Shown: positions 35,339 to 44,982 of the stretch, in pieces
How the letters are laid out: each line of letters starts with the position of its first letter
Position numbering within the stretch: position 1 is the first letter of the stretch
Assembly (NCBI GenBank): GCA_030706145.1
Contig: JAUZPB010000007.1
Span: forward strand, 1 to 64,000
Source of the DNA: Bacteroidota bacterium
Lineage (GTDB): Bacteria > Bacteroidota > Ignavibacteria > Ignavibacteriales > SURF-24
Length of the DNA stretch: 64,000 nt
Direction of reading: 5' to 3'
Made by a program: the position numbers and the translations under genes
The notes under the pieces: model-generated
What the model was told of the DNA's origin: nothing
The model's database searches: none
Seen by the model: only the letters and a program-made list of their open reading frames with translations

Positions 35339-36763
35339 TTAGCTTAAAAATCTATTAACTCCTTCAGCTGCATTTCTACCTTCCTTTATTGCCCAGACAA
35401 CAAGAGACTGTCCCCGGTGCATATCACCAGCAGAAAAAATGCCTGGTACGCTGGACATAAAGTTAGCATCAGTTTTAACATTCCCTCTTTCATCAAGCTC
35501 AAGCTTAAGATCAGAGATAAGTCCCGTCTTTACTGGTCCTAAAAACCCCAGGGCAAGCAATACTAAATCAGCTTTAACCTCAAACTCACTTCCTGGAATT
35601 TCCCGCATTTCTCTTCTACCAGTGATTGAATCTTTAGGTGTGAACTCCACTTTTACACAGTGAAGTTTTTTAACTTTTCCCTGCTCACCAGAAAACTTTT
35701 TAGTCAAGACTAAATACTCCCTTTCACAGCCCTCTTCATGTGAAGTGGAAGTCCTTTGAATAAAAGCCCATTGTGGCCATGGATTATCAGATGCTCTTTC
35801 CTTTGGAGGTGGAGACAGTAATTCAAAATTCTGCACTGATACTGCTCCCTGTCTTATTGAAGTACCAATACAGTCGCTGCCTGTATCTCCGCCGCCTAAG
35901 ACTACAACCCTTTTACCCTTAGCATTAATAAGCTTTAGTGGATCAATATCCCAACCAGCATTTACCCTATTTTGCTGAGATAGAAACTGCAGGGCAAAAT
36001 AAATGCCATCAAGTCCACGTCCAGGAACAGGAAGATCCCTAGGCTGCTCAGCTCCGCCGCAGAGGACGACAGCGTCAAATTTTCTTTTTAGTTCTTTTAC
36101 AGAAATATCGTAGCCAACATTAATACCTGTCTTAAAAATAATCCCCTCTTCTTCCATAATTGCGATTCTTCTAGAGATTACTTTTTTATCGAGTTTAAAA
36201 TCAGGAATACCTAAGGCCAGAAGCCCTCCAGGTTTTTCATTCTTTTCAAAGACAGTAACAAAGTGGCCATACTTATTTAATTGGTCGGCGCATGCAAGGC
36301 CAGAGGGGCCAGAACCAATAATAGCAACTTTTCTTCCAGTTCTGAATTTAGGAGCTTTGGGTTTTATCCATCCTTCGCTATAGGCTTTCTCAATAATAGC
36401 TAGCTCAATATTTTTAATAGTTACGGCTGGTTGGTTAATAGCCAGCACGCAAGAATTTTCGCATAGAGCAGGGCAAAGGCGACCAGTAAATTCAGGGAAA
36501 TTGTTTGTGCTAAGGAGCCGTTCAAGAGCAAAATACCATTTGTCATTATAGACAAGGTCATTCCAATCAGGGATGACATTACCAATAGGACAGCCAGACT
36601 GGCAAAATGGGATACCACAATCCATACAACGGGCACCCTGCTCTCTTAAGTTCTCATCTGGCAAGAGTTTTACAAACTCATTGAAATGCTTAGTTCTTTG
36701 CTCGACAGTTTCTTTTTCAAAACCTTTTCTTTTATATTTCAGGAATCCTTTTACTTCTCCCAT
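35339..36763 (-). CDS. gltD: Glutamate synthase small subunit GltD
   Basis: A 474-residue protein if started at the ATG at 36763 (MGEVKGFLKY). It has the N-terminal 4Fe-4S cysteine cluster region (CMDCGIPFCQSGCPIGNVIP and CPALCENSC), GxGxxG FAD site (IIGSGPSGLACADQ), NADPH site (VVLGGGDTGSDC) and the C-terminal FAD region (SVPGIFSAGDMHRGQSLVVWA). It supplies electrons from NADPH to GltB for making glutamate from glutamine and 2-oxoglutarate. The gene starts only 2 bp after the gltB stop (TGATTATG), giving translational coupling and the expected 1:1 subunit ratio. Confidence 0.96.
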   Translation of the reverse strand: MGEVKGFLKYKRKGFEKETVEQRTKHFNEFVKLLPDENLREQGARCMDCGIPFCQSGCPIGNVIPDWNDLVYNDKWYFALERLLSTNNFPEFTGRLCPALCENSCVLAINQPAVTIKNIELAIIEKAYSEGWIKPKAPKFRTGRKVAIIGSGPSGLACADQLNKYGHFVTVFEKNEKPGGLLALGIPDFKLDKKVISRRIAIMEEEGIIFKTGINVGYDISVKELKRKFDAVVLCGGAEQPRDLPVPGRGLDGIYFALQFLSQQNRVNAGWDIDPLKLINAKGKRVVVLGGGDTGSDCIGTSIRQGAVSVQNFELLSPPPKERASDNPWPQWAFIQRTSTSHEEGCEREYLVLTKKFSGEQGKVKKLHCVKVEFTPKDSITGRREMREIPGSEFEVKADLVLLALGFLGPVKTGLISDLKLELDERGNVKTDANFMSSVPGIFSAGDMHRGQSLVVWAIKEGRNAAEGVNRFLS

Positions 36764-36765
36764 AA

Positions 36766-39700
36766 TCAACCTCTGACATTATTTAAGATTTCTGAGGACT
36801 CAGCATCATGCAATTGCTTTGCACTCTCCTCTTCGATAACCCTTTTATATTCTTTTGGAAAAACCTTTATGAACTGTGGAAGAATTTCCTTCCAATCTGA
36901 AAGTATTTGTCTAGCAAGAGAGCTATTTGTATAGCGCAAATGCTTTTCAATCATCGCCCACAATTCAGCTTCATCTTTTTCATCTTCAACAGAATAAAGT
37001 TCGACCATATTCTGATTGCAAAGTTTTTGAAAACTGCCAACTCTATTCCATACATAAGCAATTCCACCGCTCATACCGGCCCCGAAATTCTTGCCCGTAG
37101 GGCCTAGAATGACGACTCTTCCACCGGTCATATATTCGCAGCCATGGTCGCCAATTCCTTCGACAACAGCATTAGCGCCACTATTTCTTACAGCAAACCT
37201 TTCCCCGGCCAGACCTCTGAAATAGACTTCTCCAGAAGTAGCTCCATAAAGGACAACATTTCCGACAATGATATTATTCTCTGGAATAAATGTTGATTTT
37301 TTAGGCGGATAAATAATAATTTTTCCTCCAGATAAGCCTTTACCCACATAATCATTAGCATCTCCCTCAAGTGTAAGAGTGACCCCCTTTGAAAGAAAAG
37401 CGCCAAAGCTTTGTCCAGCAGATCCCTCGAAATCTATTTGAATAGTATCTTCTTTTAAGCCTTTAAGGGAATATCTTCTAGCAATCTCGGAGCTTAGCAT
37501 TGCGCCAACGGCAAGATCCGTATTACTGATCTTTGAGCTAAACTTAACAGGAGTTTTGTTTTCAATAGCATCTCTACAAGCTTCAATTAGTTTTAAGTCA
37601 CTAGCCTTATCAAGCTCGTGAAGCTGTTTTGCTACATGGCGTATAGATACGTTAGGAGTAACCTGTGGCCTGTGTAATATTCTTGTAAAGTCGATTCCGC
37701 TAACCTTCCAGTGTTCAGGTAGTTCTTCGGCTTCAAGAAGATCGACACGCCCAATCAGTTCCTCGAATTTTCTAAAGCCTAGCTCTGCCATAATCATACG
37801 TACTTCTTCAGCAACAAAATGAAAGAAATTGATCACATGCTCAGGTTTGCCAGCAAAATTCTTCCTTAATTCTTCATCCTGTGTTGCAATTCCCACAGAA
37901 CACGAGTTCAAGTGGCACTTACGCTGAAGAGTACATCCCATTGAGACCAGAGCAGAAGTTGCAAATCCAAATTCGTCTGCACCTAACATTGCAGTAATTA
38001 CCACATCGCGGCCAGTTTTTATCTGTCCGTCTGCCTGAAGCCTTACCCGTCCTCTGAGGTCATTTAATACAAGGACCTGCTGAGTCTCGGCAATACCGAG
38101 TTCCATAGGCATCCCTGCATGTTTAATCGAAGTAAGAGGAGAAGCGCCGGTTCCACCTTCATATCCGCTAATTAGGATGTGATCGGCTTTTGCTTTAGCC
38201 ACTCCAGCAGCAATAGTACCAACACCTGCCTCAGAGACCAATTTCACGCTAATATCGGCCTTTGGATTTGCATTTTTTAAATCATAGATCAATTGTGCAA
38301 GGTCCTCAATCGAATAAATATCATGATGTGGAGGAGGAGAAATAAGGCCTACACCAGCAATAGTGTGGCGTGTCTTTGCAATTTGCGAAGTAACCTTATG
38401 GCCTGGGAGTTGTCCTCCCTCGCCAGGTTTTGCGCCCTGTGCCATTTTAATTTGCAACTGATCGGCATTGACCAGGTACTCAATTGTAACGCCAAAGCGG
38501 CCAGGGGCAATCTGTTTAATTCTACTTCTTCTTGAATCTCCACTTTCATCTATTAAATACCGTTCGGGATCTTCTCCTCCTTCACCCGTATTTGAAAAGC
38601 CACCGAGGCGGTTCATTGCAATTGCAAGAGTCTCGTGAGCTTCTTTAGAAATTGAGCCGTAGCTCATGGCACCAGTAGCAAAGCGTTTAACAATTTCGGA
38701 GACAGGTTCAACTTCCTCAAGAGCAATAGGATTAGTTTTCTTAAATTTCAATAGTCTTCGCAAAGTCGTAAGATTCGTAGTTTTTTCATTTACGATTTTT
38801 GCATAGTCAAGGTAAATCTTAAAATCACCTGTTCTAACTGCCTGCTGCAGAAGAGCAACAGTTTGAGGATTATACTGATGGTATTCTCCATCAATGCGCC
38901 ATTTATATTCTCCGCCTGAAGGAAGAGTATTTACATCAATATCGTTAGTTTTTGAATATGCCTGGTTATGCCGCTTTATTGCACCTTCTGCAATGATAGG
39001 AATTCCAATTCCACCGATTCTAGATGGAGTTGCGGTAAAGTATTTTTCTACTAATTCTTCGTTTAATCCTACGGCTTCGAAAATTTGTGCATTACAGTAA
39101 GATTGCAACGTTGAAATCCCCATTTTAGCCATAATCTTGAAAATGCCTTTTTTGCAGGCCTTCAAGAAGTTTTGTTCGGCCTTTTCATATGAGAGATTAT
39201 CAGGATATAGGCCTTTTTTTATCTCATGGCCCATAGTTTCAAATACAAGGTATGGATTAATAACTTCGGCGCCATAGCCAAAGAGGACGGCAAAATGATG
39301 CATTTCACGTGCTTCACCAGTCTCAACAACAATACTTACTTTTGTTCTTGTACCTTTGCGAACAAGATGGTGATGAAGTCCAGCGCAGCTCAGCAAAGCA
39401 GGGATTGGCACATTCATCTCATTTACATCTCTATCGGAGAGAATAACAATCGAATAACCTTGTTTAATAAGCTGATCTGTTTCTTTAAAGATTTTCTCAA
39501 GTCTTTTTTCTAAACCTTTTGGCCCATCTTTTTTCCGAAAAACAGCTGAGACAGTCTTACTTTTTAATCCAGGTTTGTTTAATTCACGAATTTTCTCCAG
39601 ACTCCTGTTATTAATTATTGGGTGAGTAACCCTTAACCTACGGCAATTTTCAGGAATTTCCTTTAGTAAATTTCCCTCACGGCCAAGAAGAATATCAGAA

Positions 39701-41328
39701 GACATAACAATCTCTTCACGAATTGGATCGATCGGAGGATTTGTAACCTGAGCAAACATTTGTTTAAAGTAATTATAGAGAAGTTTTGTCCTATAGCTTA
39801 AAAGTGCCAGAGGGGTATCATTCCCCATAGATCCAATAGCTTCTTGTCCCTGAATTGCCATGGGCTGAATAATCAGCTTCGAATCCTCGAGTGTATAGCC
39901 AAATGTTTTTTGGCGTTGAATTAAAGTATTTTCATCTAATCCATATATTTCTTTTGGTTGCGGAAGGTCATCAATCTCAATCATATTTTCTTTTAGCCAT
40001 TTACCATATGGATTTCGGGTTGCATAATGATGTTTTAGTTCATCATCATCAATTATTTTTCCTAATTGAGTATCGACCAGAAACATTTTCCCAGGCTGAA
40101 GACGCCCTTTAAGTACAACATTCTCTGGCTCAATGGGCAGAACGCCAGATTCAGAAGCCATAATAACTGTGTCATCTTTAGTAACCCAATACCTGGAAGG
40201 TCTTAAACCATTTCTATCCAAAACAGCTCCGACATAGCGGCCATCAGAAAAAGTAATTGAAGCAGGTCCATCCCATGGTTCCATCAGGCAGGAGTGGTAT
40301 TTGTAGAAATCCTTTTTTTCCTGAGTCATTGTCCTATCTTCCTTCCAAGCCTCTGGGATCATCATCATCATTGCATGAGGGATTGAGCGGCCGGAGATGA
40401 CAAGCATTTCAAGTACATTATCAAATGAAGCTGAATCGCTTTTATTAGGAGCAACAACGCGGAGGATCTTCTTAATTTCATCTTTAAAGATATCACTCTG
40501 CAACTGAATTTCGCGGGCGTGCATCCAGTTGACATTTCCTCTTAGAGTATTAATTTCTCCGTTATGAGCAATCATTCTATATGGGTGAGCCAAAGCCCAT
40601 GTAGGGAATGTATTAGTACTGTATCTTGAATGAATCATAGCAATTGCAGAGTTCATTTCAGGGTCAGCAAGGTCTGGATAGTACTGATCCAACTGTCTTG
40701 CAAGAAGTTGTCCTTTATAAACAATAGTTCGACTAGAAAGGCTGGCGATGTAGAAAAAGTTTTTCTGGTAAAGATCAGATTGGTCGACTTTATTCCAGAT
40801 CAGTTTTCTTATTATATAGAGTTTTCTTTCAAAATCTTCGGGTTTTGTAGAGCTTCCAAGTCCAATAAAAATTTGTCTAAGTACTGGTTCAACCGAACGG
40901 GCAACAGTTCCAATTTGAGAACTATCATGTGGTACCTCACGCCAGCCAAGGAATTTCTGTCCTTCTTCACGTATAATACGTTCAAACCATAGTTCAATTT
41001 TACTTCTTTCTTCCAAAATCTGAGGGAGGAAAATAAATCCCACGCCATAATAGCCTTCCATTGGAAGATCAATATTAAGCTTTGCAGAATTCTTTCGGAA
41101 AAACCCATCTGGTATCTGAATCATAATTCCAGCGCCATCGCCTGTAAGAGGGTCGCAGCCACAAGCGCCTCTATGGCTCAAGTTTTCCAGAATTTGTACT
41201 CCATTTCTGATTAGCTCGTGAGATTTTTTCCCTTTTATATTTGCTATAAAGCCGACACCGCAGCTATCATGTTCAAACCCCGGATCATATAATCCTTGCG
41301 GCTTTGGTAAAAAGGAATACTCCTGCAT
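36766..41328 (-). CDS. gltB: Glutamate synthase large subunit GltB
   Basis: A 1520-residue protein of standard length. The N-terminal class II amidotransferase domain has its nucleophile Cys23 exposed after propeptide removal (HDSCGVGFIA) and contains SNTFPTWALAHP. The central domain and the FMN-binding synthase domain follow (AMSYGSISKEAHE, GGEDPERY, GHKVTSQIAKTRH). A 3Fe-4S cluster motif sits at CTLQRKCHLNSC, and a C-terminal beta-helix (GGRVVILGPTGKNFGAGMSGG) closes it. GGAG lies 7 nt before the ATG. Together with GltD it forms the ferredoxin-independent, NADPH-type GOGAT that assimilates ammonium with glutamine synthetase. Possible leader hairpin upstream at 41440-41465. Confidence 0.97.
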   Translation of the reverse strand: MQEYSFLPKPQGLYDPGFEHDSCGVGFIANIKGKKSHELIRNGVQILENLSHRGACGCDPLTGDGAGIMIQIPDGFFRKNSAKLNIDLPMEGYYGVGFIFLPQILEERSKIELWFERIIREEGQKFLGWREVPHDSSQIGTVARSVEPVLRQIFIGLGSSTKPEDFERKLYIIRKLIWNKVDQSDLYQKNFFYIASLSSRTIVYKGQLLARQLDQYYPDLADPEMNSAIAMIHSRYSTNTFPTWALAHPYRMIAHNGEINTLRGNVNWMHAREIQLQSDIFKDEIKKILRVVAPNKSDSASFDNVLEMLVISGRSIPHAMMMMIPEAWKEDRTMTQEKKDFYKYHSCLMEPWDGPASITFSDGRYVGAVLDRNGLRPSRYWVTKDDTVIMASESGVLPIEPENVVLKGRLQPGKMFLVDTQLGKIIDDDELKHHYATRNPYGKWLKENMIEIDDLPQPKEIYGLDENTLIQRQKTFGYTLEDSKLIIQPMAIQGQEAIGSMGNDTPLALLSYRTKLLYNYFKQMFAQVTNPPIDPIREEIVMSSDILLGREGNLLKEIPENCRRLRVTHPIINNRSLEKIRELNKPGLKSKTVSAVFRKKDGPKGLEKRLEKIFKETDQLIKQGYSIVILSDRDVNEMNVPIPALLSCAGLHHHLVRKGTRTKVSIVVETGEAREMHHFAVLFGYGAEVINPYLVFETMGHEIKKGLYPDNLSYEKAEQNFLKACKKGIFKIMAKMGISTLQSYCNAQIFEAVGLNEELVEKYFTATPSRIGGIGIPIIAEGAIKRHNQAYSKTNDIDVNTLPSGGEYKWRIDGEYHQYNPQTVALLQQAVRTGDFKIYLDYAKIVNEKTTNLTTLRRLLKFKKTNPIALEEVEPVSEIVKRFATGAMSYGSISKEAHETLAIAMNRLGGFSNTGEGGEDPERYLIDESGDSRRSRIKQIAPGRFGVTIEYLVNADQLQIKMAQGAKPGEGGQLPGHKVTSQIAKTRHTIAGVGLISPPPHHDIYSIEDLAQLIYDLKNANPKADISVKLVSEAGVGTIAAGVAKAKADHILISGYEGGTGASPLTSIKHAGMPMELGIAETQQVLVLNDLRGRVRLQADGQIKTGRDVVITAMLGADEFGFATSALVSMGCTLQRKCHLNSCSVGIATQDEELRKNFAGKPEHVINFFHFVAEEVRMIMAELGFRKFEELIGRVDLLEAEELPEHWKVSGIDFTRILHRPQVTPNVSIRHVAKQLHELDKASDLKLIEACRDAIENKTPVKFSSKISNTDLAVGAMLSSEIARRYSLKGLKEDTIQIDFEGSAGQSFGAFLSKGVTLTLEGDANDYVGKGLSGGKIIIYPPKKSTFIPENNIIVGNVVLYGATSGEVYFRGLAGERFAVRNSGANAVVEGIGDHGCEYMTGGRVVILGPTGKNFGAGMSGGIAYVWNRVGSFQKLCNQNMVELYSVEDEKDEAELWAMIEKHLRYTNSSLARQILSDWKEILPQFIKVFPKEYKRVIEEESAKQLHDAESSEILNNVRG

Positions 41329-41439
41329 ATTTCACTCCGTCTATTTTTATACACTCTTTCTATAACATAGAAATTCAAAGAGTAGTAGTTTCAAATATTT
41401 AAATTTTTAGTAAATGCTATTATTCAAATGCAGTGGTTA

Positions 41440-41465
41440 AAAAGATCACAAAAGAGAGATCTTTT
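41440..41465 (-). promoter_or_regulatory. Hairpin in gltB leader region
   Basis: AAAAGATC (41440-41447) pairs perfectly with GATCTTTT (41458-41465); on the minus strand it is followed by a short T-run. It sits 112 bp upstream of the gltB ATG and next to a CCC/GGG hairpin near 41490. It may be an attenuator or simply upstream termination; evidence is structural only. Confidence 0.35.
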
Positions 41466-41807
41466 CTGGATATTTGGAAGCCCTTTTGGGGTCTTGAAGT
41501 CTAAAGGAGTTGTATACTCTAAAATTCTGCATTATACGGATTCTGGTTAAAATCCTTAGCACATGAATTTAAACCAAATATACGACAAGATGATAATATT
41601 ATCAAGTATTTTTCAGAATTAGCCTTACTTTTTTAATTTATATGTAAATTATAGTTAAAACTCTAAAGATAAGTAGTTTTTGCTACAACGCTTACTCCCG
41701 AATTGTTTTTCAAAAAATAGCTTAATTGGATTATTATCGGCTCAGTCAATTTGAGATAAAGGGCAAATAGTAGTAGCAAAAAACTATGGAAAGGATGGTG
41801 AAAAAAG

Positions 41808-41853
41808 AAATCCGGTTAGCAATAGAATTAAGATCGATTCTAACCGGATTTTT
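41808..41853 (-). terminator. Intrinsic terminator of the pyr operon
   Basis: AAATCCGGTTAG (41808-41819) pairs with CTAACCGGATTT (41840-41851). Read on the minus strand the stem is followed by T-rich sequence (ATTTCTTTTTT). It lies 50 bp after the pyrC stop and should end the pyr transcript. Confidence 0.85.
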
Positions 41854-41904
41854 AGCAAACGGGTACTAAAAAAATGGTACTAAATATGATAATATAAATC
41901 AGAC

Positions 41905-43194
41905 TTATATATCGAAGAATTTATCCTCAAAATACATTTGTTTTTTATTTATTACAGCTAAAGCTTTTCCTGTCAAAAGGCGTTTATCGAAGGGAGAATT
42001 TTTAGATTTTGATTTAAATGACTTAACATCGACGGTCCATATTTGATCAGGATCAATAAATGTGAGATTAGCCAGTTCTCCTTCACGAATCTGCGGGACA
42101 GGCAGGTTTAATATTTTTCTAGGGTTTATCGCCATTTTTTCAATTATCTGCTCCAAGGAAAGCACTTTCTTATGCAGCAATTCACTTAAAGCCAATCCCA
42201 ATTCAGTTTCAAGTCCGACAATACCATTTGGTGCATCAACAAATTCCATTTCTTTTTCTTCGATCGAATGTGGGGCATGGTCGCTGGCAATTATATCAAT
42301 TGTACCATCTTTCAATCCTTCAAGTATTGCTTCAACATCATCTTTGGTCCTTAGAGGAGGATTCATCTTCGTATTAGTATCGTATGACTTAAGAGCCTCT
42401 TCGGTAAGTGTAAAGTGGTGTGGTGTTACCTCAGAAGTAACTTTTATGCCCTTTTGTTTAGCCAGGCGTACCATTTCAACAGCATTCTTTGTGCTAATAT
42501 GGGCAATATGAATTTTACTTCCAGTATATTCAGATAGGATAATATCACGCATTACGATCAAATCCTCGGCAACAGAGGGCATAGCAGGTAAGCCTAAGAA
42601 AGTAGAAGTAAAGCCTTCATTCATTGCACCACCAGCAAGAGACTCATCTTCACAGTGTTCAATGACAGGGAGGTTATACATTCCAGCATATTCCAAGGCA
42701 AATCTAAGAAGTTTTGCACTTTTGATGACACTTCCATCGTCAGAGAAGCCAACGACTCCGGCCTCAAATAATTCGGCCATAGGAGAAAGAGATTCCCCTT
42801 TACGGCCACAGCTTGCAGCACCAACAGGAAATACATCGACAAGGTGCAGTTTTGCTTTTTGTTTAATGAAGTTTACCACTTCGGCAGAATCGATAGCTGG
42901 TGTTGTATTCGGCATACAAGCGATTCCTGTAAAACCACCAGCAGCAGCGCTATTGCTACCAGTAATAACAGTCTCCTCGTCTTCCCTGCCCGGTTCTCTT
43001 AAATGCACATGCATATCAAATAAGCCAGGAGTGCAGATCTTGTTATCAAATTCGAAAACTCTAGCGCCTTCAGATTCTCCAGCAGAAATTGAGCCGATCT
43101 TTGTAATAGTACCATCAATAATTAAAAGATCAGCTTTTTTATTTAAGTTTTGATACGGGTTAAAGAGAGTAATATTCTTTATAACAATTTTCAT
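41905..43194 (-). CDS. pyrC: Dihydroorotase PyrC
   Basis: A 429-residue class I dihydroorotase with HVHLREPG (zinc-binding HxH), [32 protein letters not shown] and the metal Asp in ASDHAPHS, all at the family's normal spacing. It closes carbamoyl-aspartate to dihydroorotate, step three of pyrimidine synthesis. The ATG overlaps the pyrB stop (ATGA), so it is translationally coupled to aspartate carbamoyltransferase, which hands it its substrate. It is the last gene of the pyrR-pyrB-pyrC set, and is followed by a terminator. No truncation or odd residues were noted. Confidence 0.96.
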   Translation of the reverse strand: MKIVIKNITLFNPYQNLNKKADLLIIDGTITKIGSISAGESEGARVFEFDNKICTPGLFDMHVHLREPGREDEETVITGSNSAAAGGFTGIACMPNTTPAIDSAEVVNFIKQKAKLHLVDVFPVGAASCGRKGESLSPMAELFEAGVVGFSDDGSVIKSAKLLRFALEYAGMYNLPVIEHCEDESLAGGAMNEGFTSTFLGLPAMPSVAEDLIVMRDIILSEYTGSKIHIAHISTKNAVEMVRLAKQKGIKVTSEVTPHHFTLTEEALKSYDTNTKMNPPLRTKDDVEAILEGLKDGTIDIIASDHAPHSIEEKEMEFVDAPNGIVGLETELGLALSELLHKKVLSLEQIIEKMAINPRKILNLPVPQIREGELANLTFIDPDQIWTVDVKSFKSKSKNSPFDKRLLTGKALAVINKKQMYFEDKFFDI

Positions 43195-44126
43195 CTTGAT
43201 TCCCTGGTATTTAAAGTTCCTAGTAAATAAAGTACAGCCATTCTTACAGCCACGCCATTTGTGACCTGGTCAAGTATTATTTGAAAAGGTCCATCTGCAA
43301 CATCGGAAGAAAGTTCAACTCCGCGGTTTATGGGTCCCGGATGAAGAATTACGATATTCTTATTGAATTTTTCCAATCTCTCAGATGTAATGCCGAAATA
43401 ATTATGGTACTCTCTAAGTGAAGGGAAAGAAGCGCCGGCCTGGCGTTCAAGCTGAATTCTTAAAACATTCAGTACATCATTTTGTTCAATTGCCTGATCA
43501 ATGCTATGGACAACCTTAACGCCGAGTTTTTCAATACATCTAGGGATCATTGTAGCAGGACCGCAAACAGAGACATCTGCTCCCATGGTTTTAAGTCCGA
43601 AGATATTTGAAAGTGCGACACGGCTATGGGAGATATCACCGACTATACAGACTTTCAGACCTTCTATCTTTCCAAACTTTTCCCGAATTGAGTACATATC
43701 CAGAAGTCCCTGTGTAGGGTGCTCATGTGCTCCATCACCGGCATTAATAATATTTGCATTTGAGATTCTGGTCAGATACTGCGGAACACCAGAGGATGCG
43801 TGTCTAACGACGATCATATCGACCTTCATTGCTTCAATATTCTTTACAGTATCCTTAAAAGTCTCTCCCTTTTTCGTACTACTTGTAGAAGTGGAAAAGT
43901 TAACAATGTCGGCTGAAAGCCTTTTCTGTGCAAGTTCAAAAGAAATTCTTGTACGCGTAGAATTCTCGAAGAAAAGATTTACAATTGTTTTTCCCTGAAG
44001 GGTTGGTACCCTCTTTATGGGTCTTTCGAGTACCTCGCGGAAAGTCACCGCAGTATCGAGTATTAATTGAATATCTTCCCTTGGAACTCCCTGTAATCCT
44101 AATAAATGTCTACTAAATAAGGGCAT
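43191..44126 (-). CDS. pyrB: Aspartate carbamoyltransferase catalytic chain PyrB
   Basis: A 311-residue catalytic chain with carbamoyl-phosphate site [15 protein letters not shown], then [20 protein letters not shown], and [12 protein letters not shown] near the C-terminus. It makes carbamoyl-aspartate from aspartate and carbamoyl-phosphate, the first committed pyrimidine step. No pyrI regulatory-chain gene is beside it. Overlaps pyrC by 4 bp downstream. It is separated from pyrR by 71 bp that contain a terminator hairpin (44164-44190), which points to control by attenuation. Confidence 0.96.
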   Translation of the reverse strand: MPLFSRHLLGLQGVPREDIQLILDTAVTFREVLERPIKRVPTLQGKTIVNLFFENSTRTRISFELAQKRLSADIVNFSTSTSSTKKGETFKDTVKNIEAMKVDMIVVRHASSGVPQYLTRISNANIINAGDGAHEHPTQGLLDMYSIREKFGKIEGLKVCIVGDISHSRVALSNIFGLKTMGADVSVCGPATMIPRCIEKLGVKVVHSIDQAIEQNDVLNVLRIQLERQAGASFPSLREYHNYFGITSERLEKFNKNIVILHPGPINRGVELSSDVADGPFQIILDQVTNGVAVRMAVLYLLGTLNTRESR

Positions 44127-44163
44127 GGTTTATTCTCTCAAAAAGTTTGCTTTAATGATTTTT

Positions 44164-44190
44164 AAAGAAAAGGCGAAACCAAGTTTCGCC
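44164..44190 (-). terminator. Intercistronic terminator between pyrR and pyrB
   Basis: GGCGAAAC (44172-44179), loop CAA and GTTTCGCC (44183-44190) form a perfect 8-bp stem followed on the minus strand by TTTTCTTT. It lies inside the 71-bp pyrR-pyrB gap, where classic PyrR systems carry attenuators. Either a constitutive partial terminator or the attenuator for pyrBC. Confidence 0.8.
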
Positions 44191-44197
44191 AAAAATA

Positions 44198-44743
44198 CTA
44201 ATCAGTAGGTGTCTCAATTAAATAGACAGCATCCTCATCGTCAAATTCTTTCATTTTAACTTTGACTTCCTCATTAATTGAGGTTGGGATATTTTTACCT
44301 ATAAAGTCAGCTCTAATAGGGAGTTCACGATGACCGCGGTCAACCAGCACACAAAGCTGAATAGTACTAGGTCTACCCAAATCCATCAGGGCATCGAGAG
44401 CAGAGCGAACAGTCCTACCTGTATAAAGGACGTCATCGACAAGTACAATATCCTTTTCATTAATATCGAAAGTTATATTAGTAACAGAGACCTCTGGCTG
44501 TTTTAACCTTTTGCGAAAATCGTCCCGGTATAATGTAATATCCAGCACTCCATAAGCAGGTTCAGAATTATCAATTTCTTTGATCTTATCGAAGATCCTC
44601 TTACAAATGAATTCTCCGCGTGTGCGCATTCCAATAAGAGCAAGGTTTTGTGTCCCCTTATTCCTTTCGAGAATTTCATGAGCAAGACGTGTAATAGTCC
44701 TGTTCATACCTTTTGGATCAACTATTTTTGCTTTTATGTTCAT
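44198..44743 (-). CDS. pyrR: PyrR pyrimidine operon regulator / uracil phosphoribosyltransferase
   Basis: A 181-residue PyrR with the PRPP-binding loop VLVDDVLYTGRTVRSALDAL, a type I phosphoribosyltransferase core (GMRTRGEFICKRIF) and VDRGHRELPIRADFIGKN. PyrR binds pyr mRNA in response to UMP/UTP and causes transcription attenuation or translational repression, and has weak UPRTase activity. The start at 44743 is chosen because AAGGAGG lies 11 nt upstream; the longer frame from 44767 overlaps that site and a T-run in the leader. First gene of the pyrRBC set; leader candidate at 44824-44852. Confidence 0.93.
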   Translation of the reverse strand: MNIKAKIVDPKGMNRTITRLAHEILERNKGTQNLALIGMRTRGEFICKRIFDKIKEIDNSEPAYGVLDITLYRDDFRKRLKQPEVSVTNITFDINEKDIVLVDDVLYTGRTVRSALDALMDLGRPSTIQLCVLVDRGHRELPIRADFIGKNIPTSINEEVKVKMKEFDDEDAVYLIETPTD

Positions 44744-44823
44744 ATACAAAAAAGCCTCCTTGACCAAAAAAATGAGGTCGCAGAGGTTCTCCTAATTTAT
44801 TTTGAAATATTTATAAAACATCT

Positions 44824-44852
44824 TTTATCCTTTCTTTCCTCTCAGGGATAAA
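44824..44852 (-). promoter_or_regulatory. Candidate PyrR-binding leader hairpin
   Basis: On the minus strand upstream of pyrR, TCC-CTGAGA-GGA (44848-44837) forms a hairpin whose hexaloop fits the CNGNGA loop of PyrR-binding RNA. The wider segment also allows an alternative, mutually exclusive TTTATCC/GGATAAA stem (44824-44852). Such alternative pairing is the logic of an antiterminator/anti-antiterminator. Flanking stem bases match the Firmicutes consensus only partly, so this is a candidate. Confidence 0.45.
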
Positions 44853-44982
44853 TTAAAAGGTCAATTTCTTTTGCAAAGTTATAGGTTTTTGATTAAAAAG
44901 TAAAGTGAATAAAAACACTTGTTTTAAAAACTTAGTTTACAATTACTGATTCTAATTATTGAATTACAAATACCAAGAATTC

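Larger units (their letters stand above)
41329..41904. other. 575-bp gap between pyrC 3' end and gltB 5' end
   Basis: Both flanking genes read on the minus strand. Besides the hairpins listed separately, the AT-rich sequence shows no open frame with a ribosome-binding site, no tRNA and no repeat array. gltB promoter elements must lie here, but no clear box was found. Confidence 0.5.

Noticed and set aside
42062-43998. Antisense frames of 149-165 codons opposite pyrC and pyrB
   Set aside because: Antisense shadows with no domain or start signal, and the sense frames match well-known enzymes.
44744-44767. Longer PyrR start at 44767
   Set aside because: The longer frame covers the AAGGAGG site and leader T-run; the start at 44743 gives the family's normal N-terminus.
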